15,498 nucleotides of DNA from the NCBI GenBank assembly GCA_903858085.1, contig CAIOHJ010000375.1, positions 1 to 15,498 on the forward strand, read 5' to 3'. Made by a program: the position numbers and the translations under genes. Of this stretch, positions 6,793 to 14,094 are shown one piece after another; the stretch's first letter is position 1; each line of letters opens with the position of its first letter. Source of the DNA: an uncultured Chloroflexota bacterium. Its GTDB lineage: Bacteria > Chloroflexota > Anaerolineae > Caldilineales > Caldilineaceae. The notes under the pieces are model-generated. The model saw only the letters and a list, made by a program, of their open reading frames with translations. It was not told the DNA's origin and searched no databases.

Positions 6793-7524
6793 ATGCAGAT
6801 CAACGGAAAAACAGCACTGATTACCGGCGGCGCCACCCGGATCGGCAAGGCCATCACCCTGATGCTGGCCCAGGCAGGCGCCAATGTCGTGGTCAACTAC
6901 CACGCTTCCGCAGCCTCCGCCCACACGACCGTGCAAGAGGCCACCGGATACGGCGTCGCAGCCATGGCCTGGCCCTGCGACGTCTCTGACCCCACTGCAG
7001 TCCAGGCCATGGCCGACGCTGCCATCGAACGCTTTGGCGGCGTCGATATCGTGGTGAACAACGCCAGCTATTTTGGCCAGATCGCCGTTCCTACCACCGA
7101 CCTGACGATGTGGCAGCGGGTCACCCGCATCTCGATCGATGGGACCTTTTATGTGTCGAACGCCCTGATCCCCTCGATGCAGGCGCGCGGCGGCGGTGCC
7201 ATCGTCAATCTCCTCGATCTGTCTGCCTGGCAACCCTGGCCCCGCTATACCGCCCATGCGGTCGGCAAAGCAGCCATGCTGACGCTGACTCGCCAGCTGG
7301 CCCTGGAACTGGCCCCGACGATCCGCGTCAACGCGCTGGCAGCCGGGCCCGTACTTCCCCCCGACCAAAGCTCGGCCGAAGAACAACAACGGGTGGCCAA
7401 CCAAACGCTGTTGAAACGCTGGGGAGTCCCTGACGATGCCACCAACGCTGTGCGCTACCTGATCGAAGCAGAATTTGTCACCGGCTCGGTGCTGGTGGTC
7501 GACGGCGGAGAACAGCTCACCTGA
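6793..7524 (+). CDS. SDR-family oxidoreductase, pteridine-reductase (FolM/PTR1) type with atypical active site
   Basis: 243-residue NAD(P)-dependent Rossmann enzyme. The cofactor motif TGGATRIG (11-18) is the TGxxxRxG variant seen in pteridine reductases, typical of NADPH use; CDV (62-64) and NNAS (89-92) follow, again NNAS rather than NNAG as in that group. The active-site segment is D142...Y152-T-A-H155-A-V-G-K159: Asp replaces the usual Ser, as in PTR1, but the position of the catalytic Tyr, four before the Lys and 13 after the Asp, is His155. The tetrad Asn also appears as Ser114. The C-terminus GSVLVVDGGEQL is standard. Role by family: reduction of dihydropterin/dihydrofolate; with His at the Tyr position activity or substrate may differ. 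GAGGAG lies 6 nt before the ATG. dgt follows after 63 bp and may be cotranscribed. Confidence 0.85.
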   Translation: MQINGKTALITGGATRIGKAITLMLAQAGANVVVNYHASAASAHTTVQEATGYGVAAMAWPCDVSDPTAVQAMADAAIERFGGVDIVVNNASYFGQIAVPTTDLTMWQRVTRISIDGTFYVSNALIPSMQARGGGAIVNLLDLSAWQPWPRYTAHAVGKAAMLTLTRQLALELAPTIRVNALAAGPVLPPDQSSAEEQQRVANQTLLKRWGVPDDATNAVRYLIEAEFVTGSVLVVDGGEQLT

Positions 7525-7587
7525 CAGACGTCTGCTGGGCCAACATCGAACACATCCCCCCCTTTTCCCCTGGACAAGGAGTTTGTC

Positions 7588-8745
7588 ATGCTTTACACCA
7601 CACAGATGCTCGAAGCGCGCGAGAGCCTGGCCCCCTATGCCATGCCCAATCGCGCCAGCCGTGGCCGTCTCTACCCCGAACCCCCCCACCCGTACCGGCT
7701 GGCTTACCAGCGGGACCGCGACCGAATCGTGCACACCACCGCCTTCCGGCGCCTGGAGTACAAAACACAGGTTTTTGTCTACTCTGAAGGCGACCACTAC
7801 CGCAACCGACTCACCCACAGCATCGAGGTCGCCCAGATCGGACGCACGCTGGCGCGAGCCCTGGGCTGCAACGAAGATCTGACCGAAGCCATCTGCCTGG
7901 CCCACGACCTGGGCCACCCCCCCTTCGGCCATGCCGGCGAAGAGACCCTCAACCAACTCCTGCACCCGCATGGCGGCTTCGACCACCAACGCCAGACCTA
8001 CCGCATCTTGACCGAGCTGGAAGAGCGCTACCCGGAACACCCAGGCCTCAATCTGACCTATGAAGTGCGCGAAGGGGTCGTCAAACATGACACCGACTAC
8101 GACTTTGTCGATGCCCGCAGCTACCACCCGGAAGAACGGGGAACCCTCGAATGCCAGCTGAGCAATCTGGCCGACGAAATCGCCTACAACACCAGCGACC
8201 TGGACGATGGGCTGCGCAGCGGAATTCTGGCCCCAGCCCAAGTCCAAAAGCTGGCGATCACCCAGCGTACCCTGGCCTCACTGGGGGAAGAGAGCACACT
8301 CGACCTGAGCGATGACCTGCAGCGCTATCGCTTCATCCGTCGGCTGGTCGGGATCGAGGTCAACGATGTGGTGCAGGCGACCGCCTGCCAGATCGAACAG
8401 GCAGACATTCACTCGCTTGCCAGCCTCCGACAACACCCTGTGAACGTGGCTGGCTACAGCACAGAGCTCGCTGTGGAGAACCAGGCACTGAAACAGTTTC
8501 TGTTGCAAAATTTCTATCGCCATTATCGCGTCATGCGCATGACAGTCAAGGCAGCCCGCACCTTGACCCACCTCTACGAGGCCTATCTCAGCGAGCCTCG
8601 CCAGCTCCCCCCTGAGACACAGCGGCGGGCACAGACCCCCACCCTCGGGCTGCCGCGCGCCATCTGCGACTACCTGGCTGGGATGACCGATCGCTATGCG
8701 ATCCAAGAACACCGCCGCCTGTACGAAATGGCAGAAAAAGCCTGA
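7588..8745 (+). CDS. dgt: dGTP triphosphohydrolase-like HD protein
   Basis: 385-residue HD-superfamily phosphohydrolase of the dGTPase type. The N-terminal signature is clear (RDRDRIVHTTAFRRLEYKTQVF, 42-63), followed by metal ligands H77 (NRLTHSIEV), H106-D107 (LAHDLGHPPFGHAGE) and D196 (NLADEIAYNTSDLDDGL). By family knowledge it hydrolyses dNTPs, classically dGTP to deoxyguanosine and triphosphate, in the cytosol, thereby tuning nucleotide pools; the shorter length compared with the about 505-residue E. coli Dgt places it with the type-2 dGTPase-like group, whose substrate range is broader. AAGGAG precedes the ATG by 6 nt. It follows the SDR gene by 63 bp on the same strand. The hairpin at 8792-8817 is its probable terminator. 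Confidence 0.93.
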   Translation: MLYTTQMLEARESLAPYAMPNRASRGRLYPEPPHPYRLAYQRDRDRIVHTTAFRRLEYKTQVFVYSEGDHYRNRLTHSIEVAQIGRTLARALGCNEDLTEAICLAHDLGHPPFGHAGEETLNQLLHPHGGFDHQRQTYRILTELEERYPEHPGLNLTYEVREGVVKHDTDYDFVDARSYHPEERGTLECQLSNLADEIAYNTSDLDDGLRSGILAPAQVQKLAITQRTLASLGEESTLDLSDDLQRYRFIRRLVGIEVNDVVQATACQIEQADIHSLASLRQHPVNVAGYSTELAVENQALKQFLLQNFYRHYRVMRMTVKAARTLTHLYEAYLSEPRQLPPETQRRAQTPTLGLPRAICDYLAGMTDRYAIQEHRRLYEMAEKA

Positions 8746-8791
8746 CCCGCAGCCCCCCCTATCTTTTTGGGTACCTGATGGCTGTAGGGCT

Positions 8792-8817
8792 GTAGGGCGA
8801 AGGGACACTTCGCCCTC
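8792..8817 (+). terminator. Palindrome copy 1, probable dgt terminator
   Basis: Perfect 9-bp stem AGGGCGAAG (8794-8802) / CTTCGCCCT (8808-8816), loop GGACA, followed by CTTT. It lies 46 bp after the dgt stop. The CCCTCTTTG tail matches the tail of the terminator after the S1 gene (6729-6737), which supports the terminator reading. It is also one of a pair of identical 26-nt repeats. Confidence 0.6.
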
Positions 8818-8838
8818 TTTGGTGTGCCCTCAGGCGGG

Positions 8839-8864
8839 GTAGGGCGAAGGGACACTTCGCCCTC
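8839..8864. repeat. Palindrome copy 2 (REP-like)
   Basis: Base-for-base identical to the 26 nt at 8792-8817 and 47 bp downstream: arms at 8841-8849 and 8855-8863, loop GGACA. Here the following bases are CCTTGTC, with no T-tract, so this copy is less suited to termination. Identity of the loop as well as the stem argues for duplication or a dispersed repeat family rather than independent terminators. Confidence 0.7.
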
Positions 8865-9207
8865 CTTGTCTATCCGGACGGTGGTCTTTGGGGTCGGGGG
8901 AGGGGCGAAAACGCGTTCCGTATTCTCGTAGACCGCCATCGGTGCACCTTGTTGCTGCACGACAGAGCGGATCGCCGCCCCTACATACGTTGGATGCCAG
9001 AGGGAGCGTGTGCTGGCGTGTCGAAGAGCCCTCCCCTTGCGGTCGGGGCTCTGAGCAAGCTTTTGACGTGAGCCAGCGTCTTCACCTGGAAGGTGTGCAA
9101 GATGGATCTCTTCGCGACCAGCCAGGCGGAGCGGTTCCATCTCCCTCTTCTGACCGATTTGTGCGCTTTTGACAACCGCAATTCAGCAGGCTTCTCTGGC
9201 TGAGCCG

Positions 9208-10527
9208 TTACCTTTTTTGTTTGAGTTCCATGTGCACGGTCAGCCGCTGAAAAATTCCACTGTCGGTGTAAAGCACATCGGTGATGGTGCAGTCCAGGAT
9301 ATACTGGCGGGATTCTAGTTGCAGGGCCAGCCCCCGCTGCGCCACCACCGGGCCCAGACGATCCTTCTCTCGTTCGAAGTGCTTGCGCAGATGTTCGTCC
9401 GCATACTCGCTCAACAACACACGGCTGACATTGAACAACGTTTTGTCGTCAGATTTGTCAAAGATGTAGATCTCGATGGCCACAACCTGGTCAGGGTCGT
9501 TGTTGAGGAGGCCATAGCGGTCGCCGACGCCGATCCCATACTCGCCGAGATAGTCGTCTTCCTGCTCGCCCGGGATGTTGCGGGTCCAGTCAAAATCTTG
9601 CCTCCCCACGATAAATTCGGCGTCGAACTGGTCGATACATCTCCCGGCAGGCTGCCAGCCCGGCGCGCTGCTGCGCCCCTCAGCCCCCACAGCCTTCAGG
9701 CCACCCGTCTCACGCACCGCTGTACTCTTGGAGAACGCAGACTCGTCTGACCAGAGAGAAGCCCGGGCAGCTTCGACCGCCACAGAGGGCCCCAGCGGCG
9801 ACCGGGCCGGCCGGCGAGCCGCTTCAGCTGGCTGTTCAGGTTCAAAAGGCAGCACCTCGCTGGTCGCTGGCGGTCGCACCGGCGAGACCCGGGTTGCCGC
9901 CGCCTGGGCAGCGCTGGACTGCCACGACAGCTCTGGTTCCTCGCCGGAGAAAGAAACCGGGCTGGCTGACGGATGAAGCAGCGGGCCCACCACAGGGCCA
10001 GAAGGCAATTTGTCCTTGAAAACTCGCCAGAGAAGAGTGGCACCCGTGCCTACAGCCAGCAACCCCAACAACAACAGCACCGCCACCACCACCCAGGAAG
10101 TGCCGCCTGTATCAGAAGGCTCGGAATCCCCAGCAGACGCCCCAGTAGTCACTTCGGCCCCGGCCAGCCCGGTCACCCCCCAGGCGCTCCCCAAAGCCCG
10201 CAACCGCTCGCTGCGAGCAGGGCCGTCAGGCCCATTCTCTGCCTGTTGGATCGCCTCCGCAAAGAGCAACGGCAGTTCGTCGCCGAACCGCCCCAGCGTG
10301 GCGGGCGGGCTCCCCGCATAGACATCTGCCAGATCGCCGAGATATTCGATCTGAGCGTCCCGCCCCAAGGAACGGATATCTCCGCCCTGCCAGTTTACCG
10401 GCCAGAAGACCCACCCGACCAAAAGCCCAAGCACCAGGCCGGCAACAGCCCCGACCCCGACCCAGACCAATTCCTTGCCGGTGACCTGGAGCTCTTGGAA
10501 ACGCTGAAGCGGTGACTGCGATGACAT
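9208..10527 (-). CDS. Uncharacterised two-TM membrane protein
   Basis: 439 residues, function unknown. Layout: short N-terminus; TM1 about 20-42; a 100-residue loop (43-144) with a helical-looking segment (58-98); TM2 about 145-168 followed by RVFKDK, so by the positive-inside rule both ends are cytoplasmic and the loop is outside. A Pro/Ala/Ser-rich linker (about 175-295) leads to a compact C-terminal domain (about 298-437) with several short conserved-looking strands: FDAEFIVG, GEYGIGVG, VVAIEIYIFDK, RVLLSEYAD, YILDCTITDVLY. I associate this domain with unannotated proteins of Chloroflexota, but cannot name a family. ATG at 10527 has AGGAGG about 10 nt upstream. It is the last gene of the ffh-to-manC run, 45 bp after the GDP-mannose gene; whether it shares that gene's envelope/polysaccharide role is unknown. 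Confidence 0.8.
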   Translation of the reverse strand: MSSQSPLQRFQELQVTGKELVWVGVGAVAGLVLGLLVGWVFWPVNWQGGDIRSLGRDAQIEYLGDLADVYAGSPPATLGRFGDELPLLFAEAIQQAENGPDGPARSERLRALGSAWGVTGLAGAEVTTGASAGDSEPSDTGGTSWVVVAVLLLLGLLAVGTGATLLWRVFKDKLPSGPVVGPLLHPSASPVSFSGEEPELSWQSSAAQAAATRVSPVRPPATSEVLPFEPEQPAEAARRPARSPLGPSVAVEAARASLWSDESAFSKSTAVRETGGLKAVGAEGRSSAPGWQPAGRCIDQFDAEFIVGRQDFDWTRNIPGEQEDDYLGEYGIGVGDRYGLLNNDPDQVVAIEIYIFDKSDDKTLFNVSRVLLSEYADEHLRKHFEREKDRLGPVVAQRGLALQLESRQYILDCTITDVLYTDSGIFQRLTVHMELKQKR

Positions 10528-10572
10528 GACGATATTCCCTCCTGCGGCTCTTGCCTGCCCCTGCCGACTTTC

Positions 10573-11646
10573 CTACAACAGTTCGGTGCGCCCCTGGTCG
10601 CGCAACATCTCCACCACCTCTTTGACACGCTGCATGTTGTTCTTGTCGCCGATCAAAAGGGTGTCCCCCGTGTCGACGACCACAAGGTTGTCAATGTGGA
10701 TCAGGGCCACCAACCGTTTGTCACTGTATACGATATTGTTGGTACTGTCCAGGAGCAAAACCTCGCCCCGGGCAATGCGATTGCCAGCCCCATCCTGCTC
10801 CAACACAGTCTCCAACGCATCCCAGCTGCCCACGTCGTTCCAGCCAGCCTGCAGGGGCACGACCGCCACCTGGCGTGCCCCCTCCATGACCGCATAGTCG
10901 ATGCTGATGCTGGGCATCTCTTGCCAGACCTCGGCCAGCACCTGGCTGGCCTGCGCGCTGTCGAGGGCAGCGTCGATCCGTTCGAGACAGCCATAAAGCG
11001 CCGGGGCCTGCCGCGCCAGCTCCTCCAAGAGCCGATCGGCTCGGCTGACAAAGATGCCCCCGTTCCAGTAATAGCCGCCCTCGGACAAAAATTGCTCTGC
11101 CACCGCCCGGTTGGGCTTCTCCAAAAAACGCTCGACTCGATAGGCAGGGATTTCTGCCGCCGAAGCCAGCACTTCACGCCGTTTGATGTAGCCGTAGCCG
11201 CTGTGGGCAAAGGTCGGCTCGATGCCCAAGGTGACAATCCAGTTTTCTTGGGCGACTTCGACAGCACGACGGAGCGCAGCCTGAAATTGGTCCGGCTGCA
11301 AGATCACATGGTCCGCTGGCAGGATGGCCACCGTAGCATCGGGCTGCAGACGCCGCACATGCAGACAAGCCAGACCAACCGCCGGCGCGGTGTTGCGCCC
11401 GCTGGGCTCTACAAGCAGATGGCTGGCCGGCATCTGGGGAAGCTGCTGCGTGACCAGGTCAGCATAGCTGGGACCCGTCACGACAAAGAGCTGATCGCTG
11501 CCCGCCAGCCCCTCCAGCCGGCGAGCAGTGGCCTGAATCATCGTCCACCCGCTGCCCGTAATGTCGGTAAACTGCTTCGGATGGCTGGCGCGACTGCGCG
11601 GCCAGAGCCGCGTCCCCACCCCTCCTGCCAAAATCACTCCGTACAT
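10573..11646 (-). CDS. manC: Mannose-1-phosphate guanylyltransferase (GDP-mannose pyrophosphorylase)
   Basis: 357-residue nucleotidyltransferase making GDP-mannose from mannose-1-phosphate and GTP in the cytosol. The N-terminal signature ILAGGVGTRLWPRSR (5-19) with K24 of the KQF motif binds nucleotide; EPSGRNTAPA (80-89), LPADH (109-113), FLEKP (174-178), YWNGGIF (193-199), SIDYAVME (248-255) and GWNDVGSW (268-275) are the expected family blocks. The length shows a single-function enzyme without the C-terminal mannose-6-phosphate isomerase domain found in longer forms. The start is ATG at 11646; AAGGG lies 11 nt upstream, rather far, and is 5 nt from an in-frame TTG at 11652, so a start two codons earlier is possible. 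It sits 26 bp after dprA and 45 bp before the two-TM protein gene. The product feeds polysaccharide or glycan synthesis. Confidence 0.93.
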   Translation of the reverse strand: MYGVILAGGVGTRLWPRSRASHPKQFTDITGSGWTMIQATARRLEGLAGSDQLFVVTGPSYADLVTQQLPQMPASHLLVEPSGRNTAPAVGLACLHVRRLQPDATVAILPADHVILQPDQFQAALRRAVEVAQENWIVTLGIEPTFAHSGYGYIKRREVLASAAEIPAYRVERFLEKPNRAVAEQFLSEGGYYWNGGIFVSRADRLLEELARQAPALYGCLERIDAALDSAQASQVLAEVWQEMPSISIDYAVMEGARQVAVVPLQAGWNDVGSWDALETVLEQDGAGNRIARGEVLLLDSTNNIVYSDKRLVALIHIDNLVVVDTGDTLLIGDKNNMQRVKEVVEMLRDQGRTELL

Positions 11647-11672
11647 CGGCAACACTTCCCTTTGGGTTCGCT

Positions 11673-12752
11673 TTATCGTTTGACGTAGGACATCGGCGCA
11701 CACTGGCGCACCAGCCCCTTCAACTCCAGCAGGGTCAGCAGAGCGCTCAGCTGGCCCGCAGGCAGCGCAGTGGCCCGCACCAGTTCGTCGATGTGGATCG
11801 GTTCCTGCGTCAGCTGTGCCAACAACGCTGCTTCAGACGGGTCCACAGCAACCTCTTGTCGCAGGCTCTGCTGTTCAGCCAGACGGCTCAGCTTGAGCTG
11901 CTCCAGCACATCAGTCACCGACAACAACGGGGTAGCCCCCTGCTGGATCAGCCCGTTGCAGCCAACGCTGCCAGGAGAGAGAATGTTGCCGGGCACAGCA
12001 AAGACCTCACGGCCCTGCTCGGCAGCAAACCGGGCCGTGATCAGGGCACCACTGCGCTGCCCAGCCTCCACCACAATCACACACCGGCTCAAACCACTGA
12101 TGATGCGGTTGCGCGGTGGAAAATTGTTGGCGTCGGGGCGGGTGCCGATGCCATACTCGCTGACCACAGCTCCCTGTTCGGCAACTGCCTGGGCCAATCC
12201 TCGATTCTGCGGAGGGTAAATCTGGTCGACACCGCTGCCCAGAACAGCAATCGTTCGCCCGCTGGCCTCCAGGGCGGCGCGATGCGCCACTGTATCAACC
12301 CCCAGAGCCAGCCCACTGACCACGGTTGCCCCTGCTTTTGCCAGTTCACTGCCCAGGACGCGGGCCACCTCACGGCCATAGCTGCTCGCATGGCGCGTGC
12401 CCACTACCGCAACACTCCATTCGTCCTGGCCCAGAATCTGGCCCCGCACATACAGAACCGGAGGAGCACTCTCCACTTGCTTCAACAGCTCAGGATAGGC
12501 GGGGTCTTCCCAAGTCAAAACAGCCACACCCGCCTGCAAAACCCGTTGCAATTCCCGCTCTGGGTCCAGGGTGCGGCGCGCTTCCAGAAAAAGCTCGCAG
12601 GTTCGACGGTCGAAACGCGCAGCCTGCAGCTGCTGAATCGAAGCCCGCCAGGCCGACCGTATGTCCCCACAGACCTCGATCAGTGCAGACAGTCGGATCG
12701 GACCGACGCCGGGGACTCGATTGAACGCAATCCAATAGCCTCTGTTGTCCAC
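11673..12752 (-). CDS. dprA: DNA processing protein DprA (Smf)
   Basis: 359-residue three-part DprA. N-terminal SAM-like region (about 8-65), central extended Rossmann fold with VAVVGTR (114-120), SGLALGVD (146-153), LGSGVDQIYPPQN (171-183), FPPRNRIISGLS (211-222) and VVEAGQRSGALITARFA (227-243), and a C-terminal winged helix (about 300-357). The protein binds incoming single-stranded DNA and loads RecA during natural transformation; it is also widespread in bacteria not known to be competent. The start is GTG at 12752; only a weak AGG lies nearby and no better in-frame start is seen upstream. It follows rimM by 60 bp and precedes manC by 26 bp, so it is probably expressed with the ribosomal-protein operon rather than from a competence-specific promoter. 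Confidence 0.95.
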   Translation of the reverse strand: MDNRGYWIAFNRVPGVGPIRLSALIEVCGDIRSAWRASIQQLQAARFDRRTCELFLEARRTLDPERELQRVLQAGVAVLTWEDPAYPELLKQVESAPPVLYVRGQILGQDEWSVAVVGTRHASSYGREVARVLGSELAKAGATVVSGLALGVDTVAHRAALEASGRTIAVLGSGVDQIYPPQNRGLAQAVAEQGAVVSEYGIGTRPDANNFPPRNRIISGLSRCVIVVEAGQRSGALITARFAAEQGREVFAVPGNILSPGSVGCNGLIQQGATPLLSVTDVLEQLKLSRLAEQQSLRQEVAVDPSEAALLAQLTQEPIHIDELVRATALPAGQLSALLTLLELKGLVRQCAPMSYVKR

Positions 12753-12812
12753 AAGCCTGAGCCATTCGCTAGAACAGCAGCCTGCAGCTCGGTGTGGCCA
12801 GCGCCCAGACGT

Positions 12813-13421
12813 TCACTCCACAGACTCGGGCGCAGCCAACCCGTCCAGCAGCTGAACCCGCATCGTACGGGTCGCCAGATCGACGGCAAGTATTACTTCA
12901 GGGATGGCTGGCAGCAGCAGTTCCTGACGCTGGCTCTCCGCTGGGCGCACGACATAGACATCGTTCGCCCCCGTAGCCAGCACCTCCACCACCCGCCCCA
13001 ACAGGTTTCCAGACGTATCTGTCACCTGCAGCCCCAGCAGATCATGGATCCAGTAGGAGCCCTCTTCCAACACAGCAGCCTCGGCTTCCTCGATAAAAAG
13101 CCACTGCCCGCGCAGCCGTTCCGCGGCTGAGCGATCTTCGATGCCCACAAAACGCAGCAAAAGAACGTTTTTGTGGCTGCGCACGCTGGCCAGCTCCATC
13201 TTGACCAGCTCCTCACCCATCCAAAACAGCTCGCCCGCCACGAACCGTTCTGGAAAATCCGTGTAAGGCTCCAGCTTGATTTCGCCGCGCAGCGCATGCA
13301 CCCCCACGATCTGGCCGACCGCCATGTAGCCGTCTGGCACTCGCACCGCCTGGTTGCGGATACGATAAAGCTGGCTGGGCTTTCGGCCTGCCGCTGGGTC
13401 CGGATGAAGCGGATTGGGCAT
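12813..13421 (-). CDS. rimM: Ribosome maturation factor RimM
   Basis: 202-residue 16S rRNA processing factor. RimM N-terminal domain at about 33-115 (AVGQIVGVHALRGEIKLEPYTDFPERF) and PRC-barrel domain at about 120-195 with YWIHDLLGLQV, GANDVYVV and ELLLPAIPEVI. RimM binds S19 and helps the 30S head mature. The start is uncertain: ATG at 13421 is chosen; a GTG at 13472 would add 17 residues but lies inside the stem of the hairpin at 13469-13489, and an ATG at 13325 begins just before the conserved domain. None has a strong ribosome site. It lies 77 bp after khpA and 60 bp before dprA; the usual next genes trmD and rplS are not here. Confidence 0.92.
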   Translation of the reverse strand: MPNPLHPDPAAGRKPSQLYRIRNQAVRVPDGYMAVGQIVGVHALRGEIKLEPYTDFPERFVAGELFWMGEELVKMELASVRSHKNVLLLRFVGIEDRSAAERLRGQWLFIEEAEAAVLEEGSYWIHDLLGLQVTDTSGNLLGRVVEVLATGANDVYVVRPAESQRQELLLPAIPEVILAVDLATRTMRVQLLDGLAAPESVE

Positions 13422-13468
13422 GGGGTCTTTAGACAGGCTCCCATCGGACAGGCCGACAACACACGACC

Positions 13469-13489
13469 CCACCTGGGGTTGCCAGGTGG
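13469..13489 (-). promoter_or_regulatory. RNA hairpin between khpA and rimM
   Basis: Perfect 8-bp stem CCACCTGG / CCAGGTGG with loop CAACC (minus-strand reading), 9 nt after the khpA stop codon. No T-tract follows, so it is not an ordinary terminator; it could be an RNA-processing or stability site or could tune expression of rimM and the genes beyond it. Confidence 0.5.
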
Positions 13490-13498
13490 ATACTTCTG

Positions 13499-13726
13499 TC
13501 AGTCGATTTCAAGCAGCACAGGCTTTCGATGGTGGCGCGCTGCAACCTCCAGCAGCGAACGCATTGCGTTGGCAACCCGCCCGTTGCGCCCCACCACACG
13601 CCCTACATCAGGCTGGGCAACCCGCAGTTTGACGATTGTCTCCCGTCGGGTTTCTTTGATGGAGACGCGCACCTGTTCAGCTTCTTCAACCAGTGATTCG
13701 GCGAGAAAACGGACTAGATCTTCCAT
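13499..13726 (-). CDS. khpA: KH-domain RNA-binding protein KhpA
   Basis: 75 residues, the normal KhpA size, consisting of a single KH domain with the GxxG loop G46-R-N-G49 in GRVVGRNGRVANAMR and the typical start MEDLVRFLAESLV. KhpA binds RNA and in several bacteria pairs with KhpB to influence cell elongation and mRNA levels; it is often encoded between rpsP and rimM, as here. ATG at 13726 is 13 bp after the rpsP stop without a clear ribosome site, which suggests translational coupling. An ATG at 13795 would add 23 residues read from the rpsP 3' end out of frame and is not family-like. Confidence 0.93.
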   Translation of the reverse strand: MEDLVRFLAESLVEEAEQVRVSIKETRRETIVKLRVAQPDVGRVVGRNGRVANAMRSLLEVAARHHRKPVLLEID

Positions 13727-13739
13727 CGTTGTGACCGGT

Positions 13740-14033
13740 TCAGGCAGCCGCTGCGCTGCTGGCCAAAGAGCCCGCTGTAGGTCTGCCTTGGGCATCTACC
13801 AGGTTCAAACGCTGCAAAATGCGCACTACACCGTCGCTGGGCTGGGCACCAGTCCCCAACCAGTAGGTCGCCCGCTCCATCTTCAGCTCAACAGTCTCAG
13901 GCTGGGTGTGCGGGTTGTAGGTGCCGATGTTCTCAATAAAACGGCCATCGCGCGGCGAGCGCTTGTCAGCCACAACAATACGGTAAAAAGGCGCTTTTTT
14001 GGAGCCCATGCGGCGCAGACGAATACGAACCAT
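13740..14033 (-). CDS. rpsP: 30S ribosomal protein S16
   Basis: 97 residues. The conserved start MVRIRLRRMGSKKAPFYRIV is followed by ADKRSPRDGRFIENIGTYNP and the WLGTGAQPSDGVVRILQR segment; a short Ala/Ser-rich tail ends the protein. S16 is an early 30S assembly protein bound to 16S rRNA. ATG at 14033 is chosen for AAGGAG about 11 nt upstream and the invariant N-terminus; the frame is open further upstream into the ffh end but has no S16 character. It lies 61 bp after ffh and 13 bp before khpA. Confidence 0.97.
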   Translation of the reverse strand: MVRIRLRRMGSKKAPFYRIVVADKRSPRDGRFIENIGTYNPHTQPETVELKMERATYWLGTGAQPSDGVVRILQRLNLVDAQGRPTAGSLASSAAAA

Positions 14034-14094
14034 TGGTAAAAAATCTCCTTGCGTGTCAATCAAACTACACTCGTAGCGGACAACCCAAATTCGC

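Larger units (their letters stand above)
8746..9207. other. Convergent intergenic region, no recognisable gene
   Basis: 462 bp between the ends of dgt (plus) and the two-TM protein gene (minus). It carries the two identical palindromes at 8792-8864, a short tandem CTGTAGGG CTGTAGGG (8782-8797) and a 7-bp stem AGAGCCC (9025-9031) / GGGCTCT (9046-9052) without a T-tract. A minus-strand frame is open from 9140 leftwards but runs through both palindromes and into dgt, has no properly spaced ribosome site, and resembles nothing I know. Confidence 0.6.

Noticed and set aside
6577..8247. 556-codon minus-strand open frame over the SDR and dgt genes
   Set aside because: Gly/Val-rich antisense reading of two well-supported genes and the gap between them.
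8792..8864. CRISPR-like repeat-spacer unit
   Set aside because: Only two copies, each a perfect palindrome with a 21-bp gap, and no cas gene nearby; a REP or terminator fits better.
9025..9052. Terminator for the two-TM protein gene (7-bp stem)
   Set aside because: The loop is 14 nt and neither strand has a T-tract after the stem.
11793..13130. 445-codon plus-strand open frame over dprA and rimM
   Set aside because: Antisense shadow; both minus-strand genes have full family motifs.
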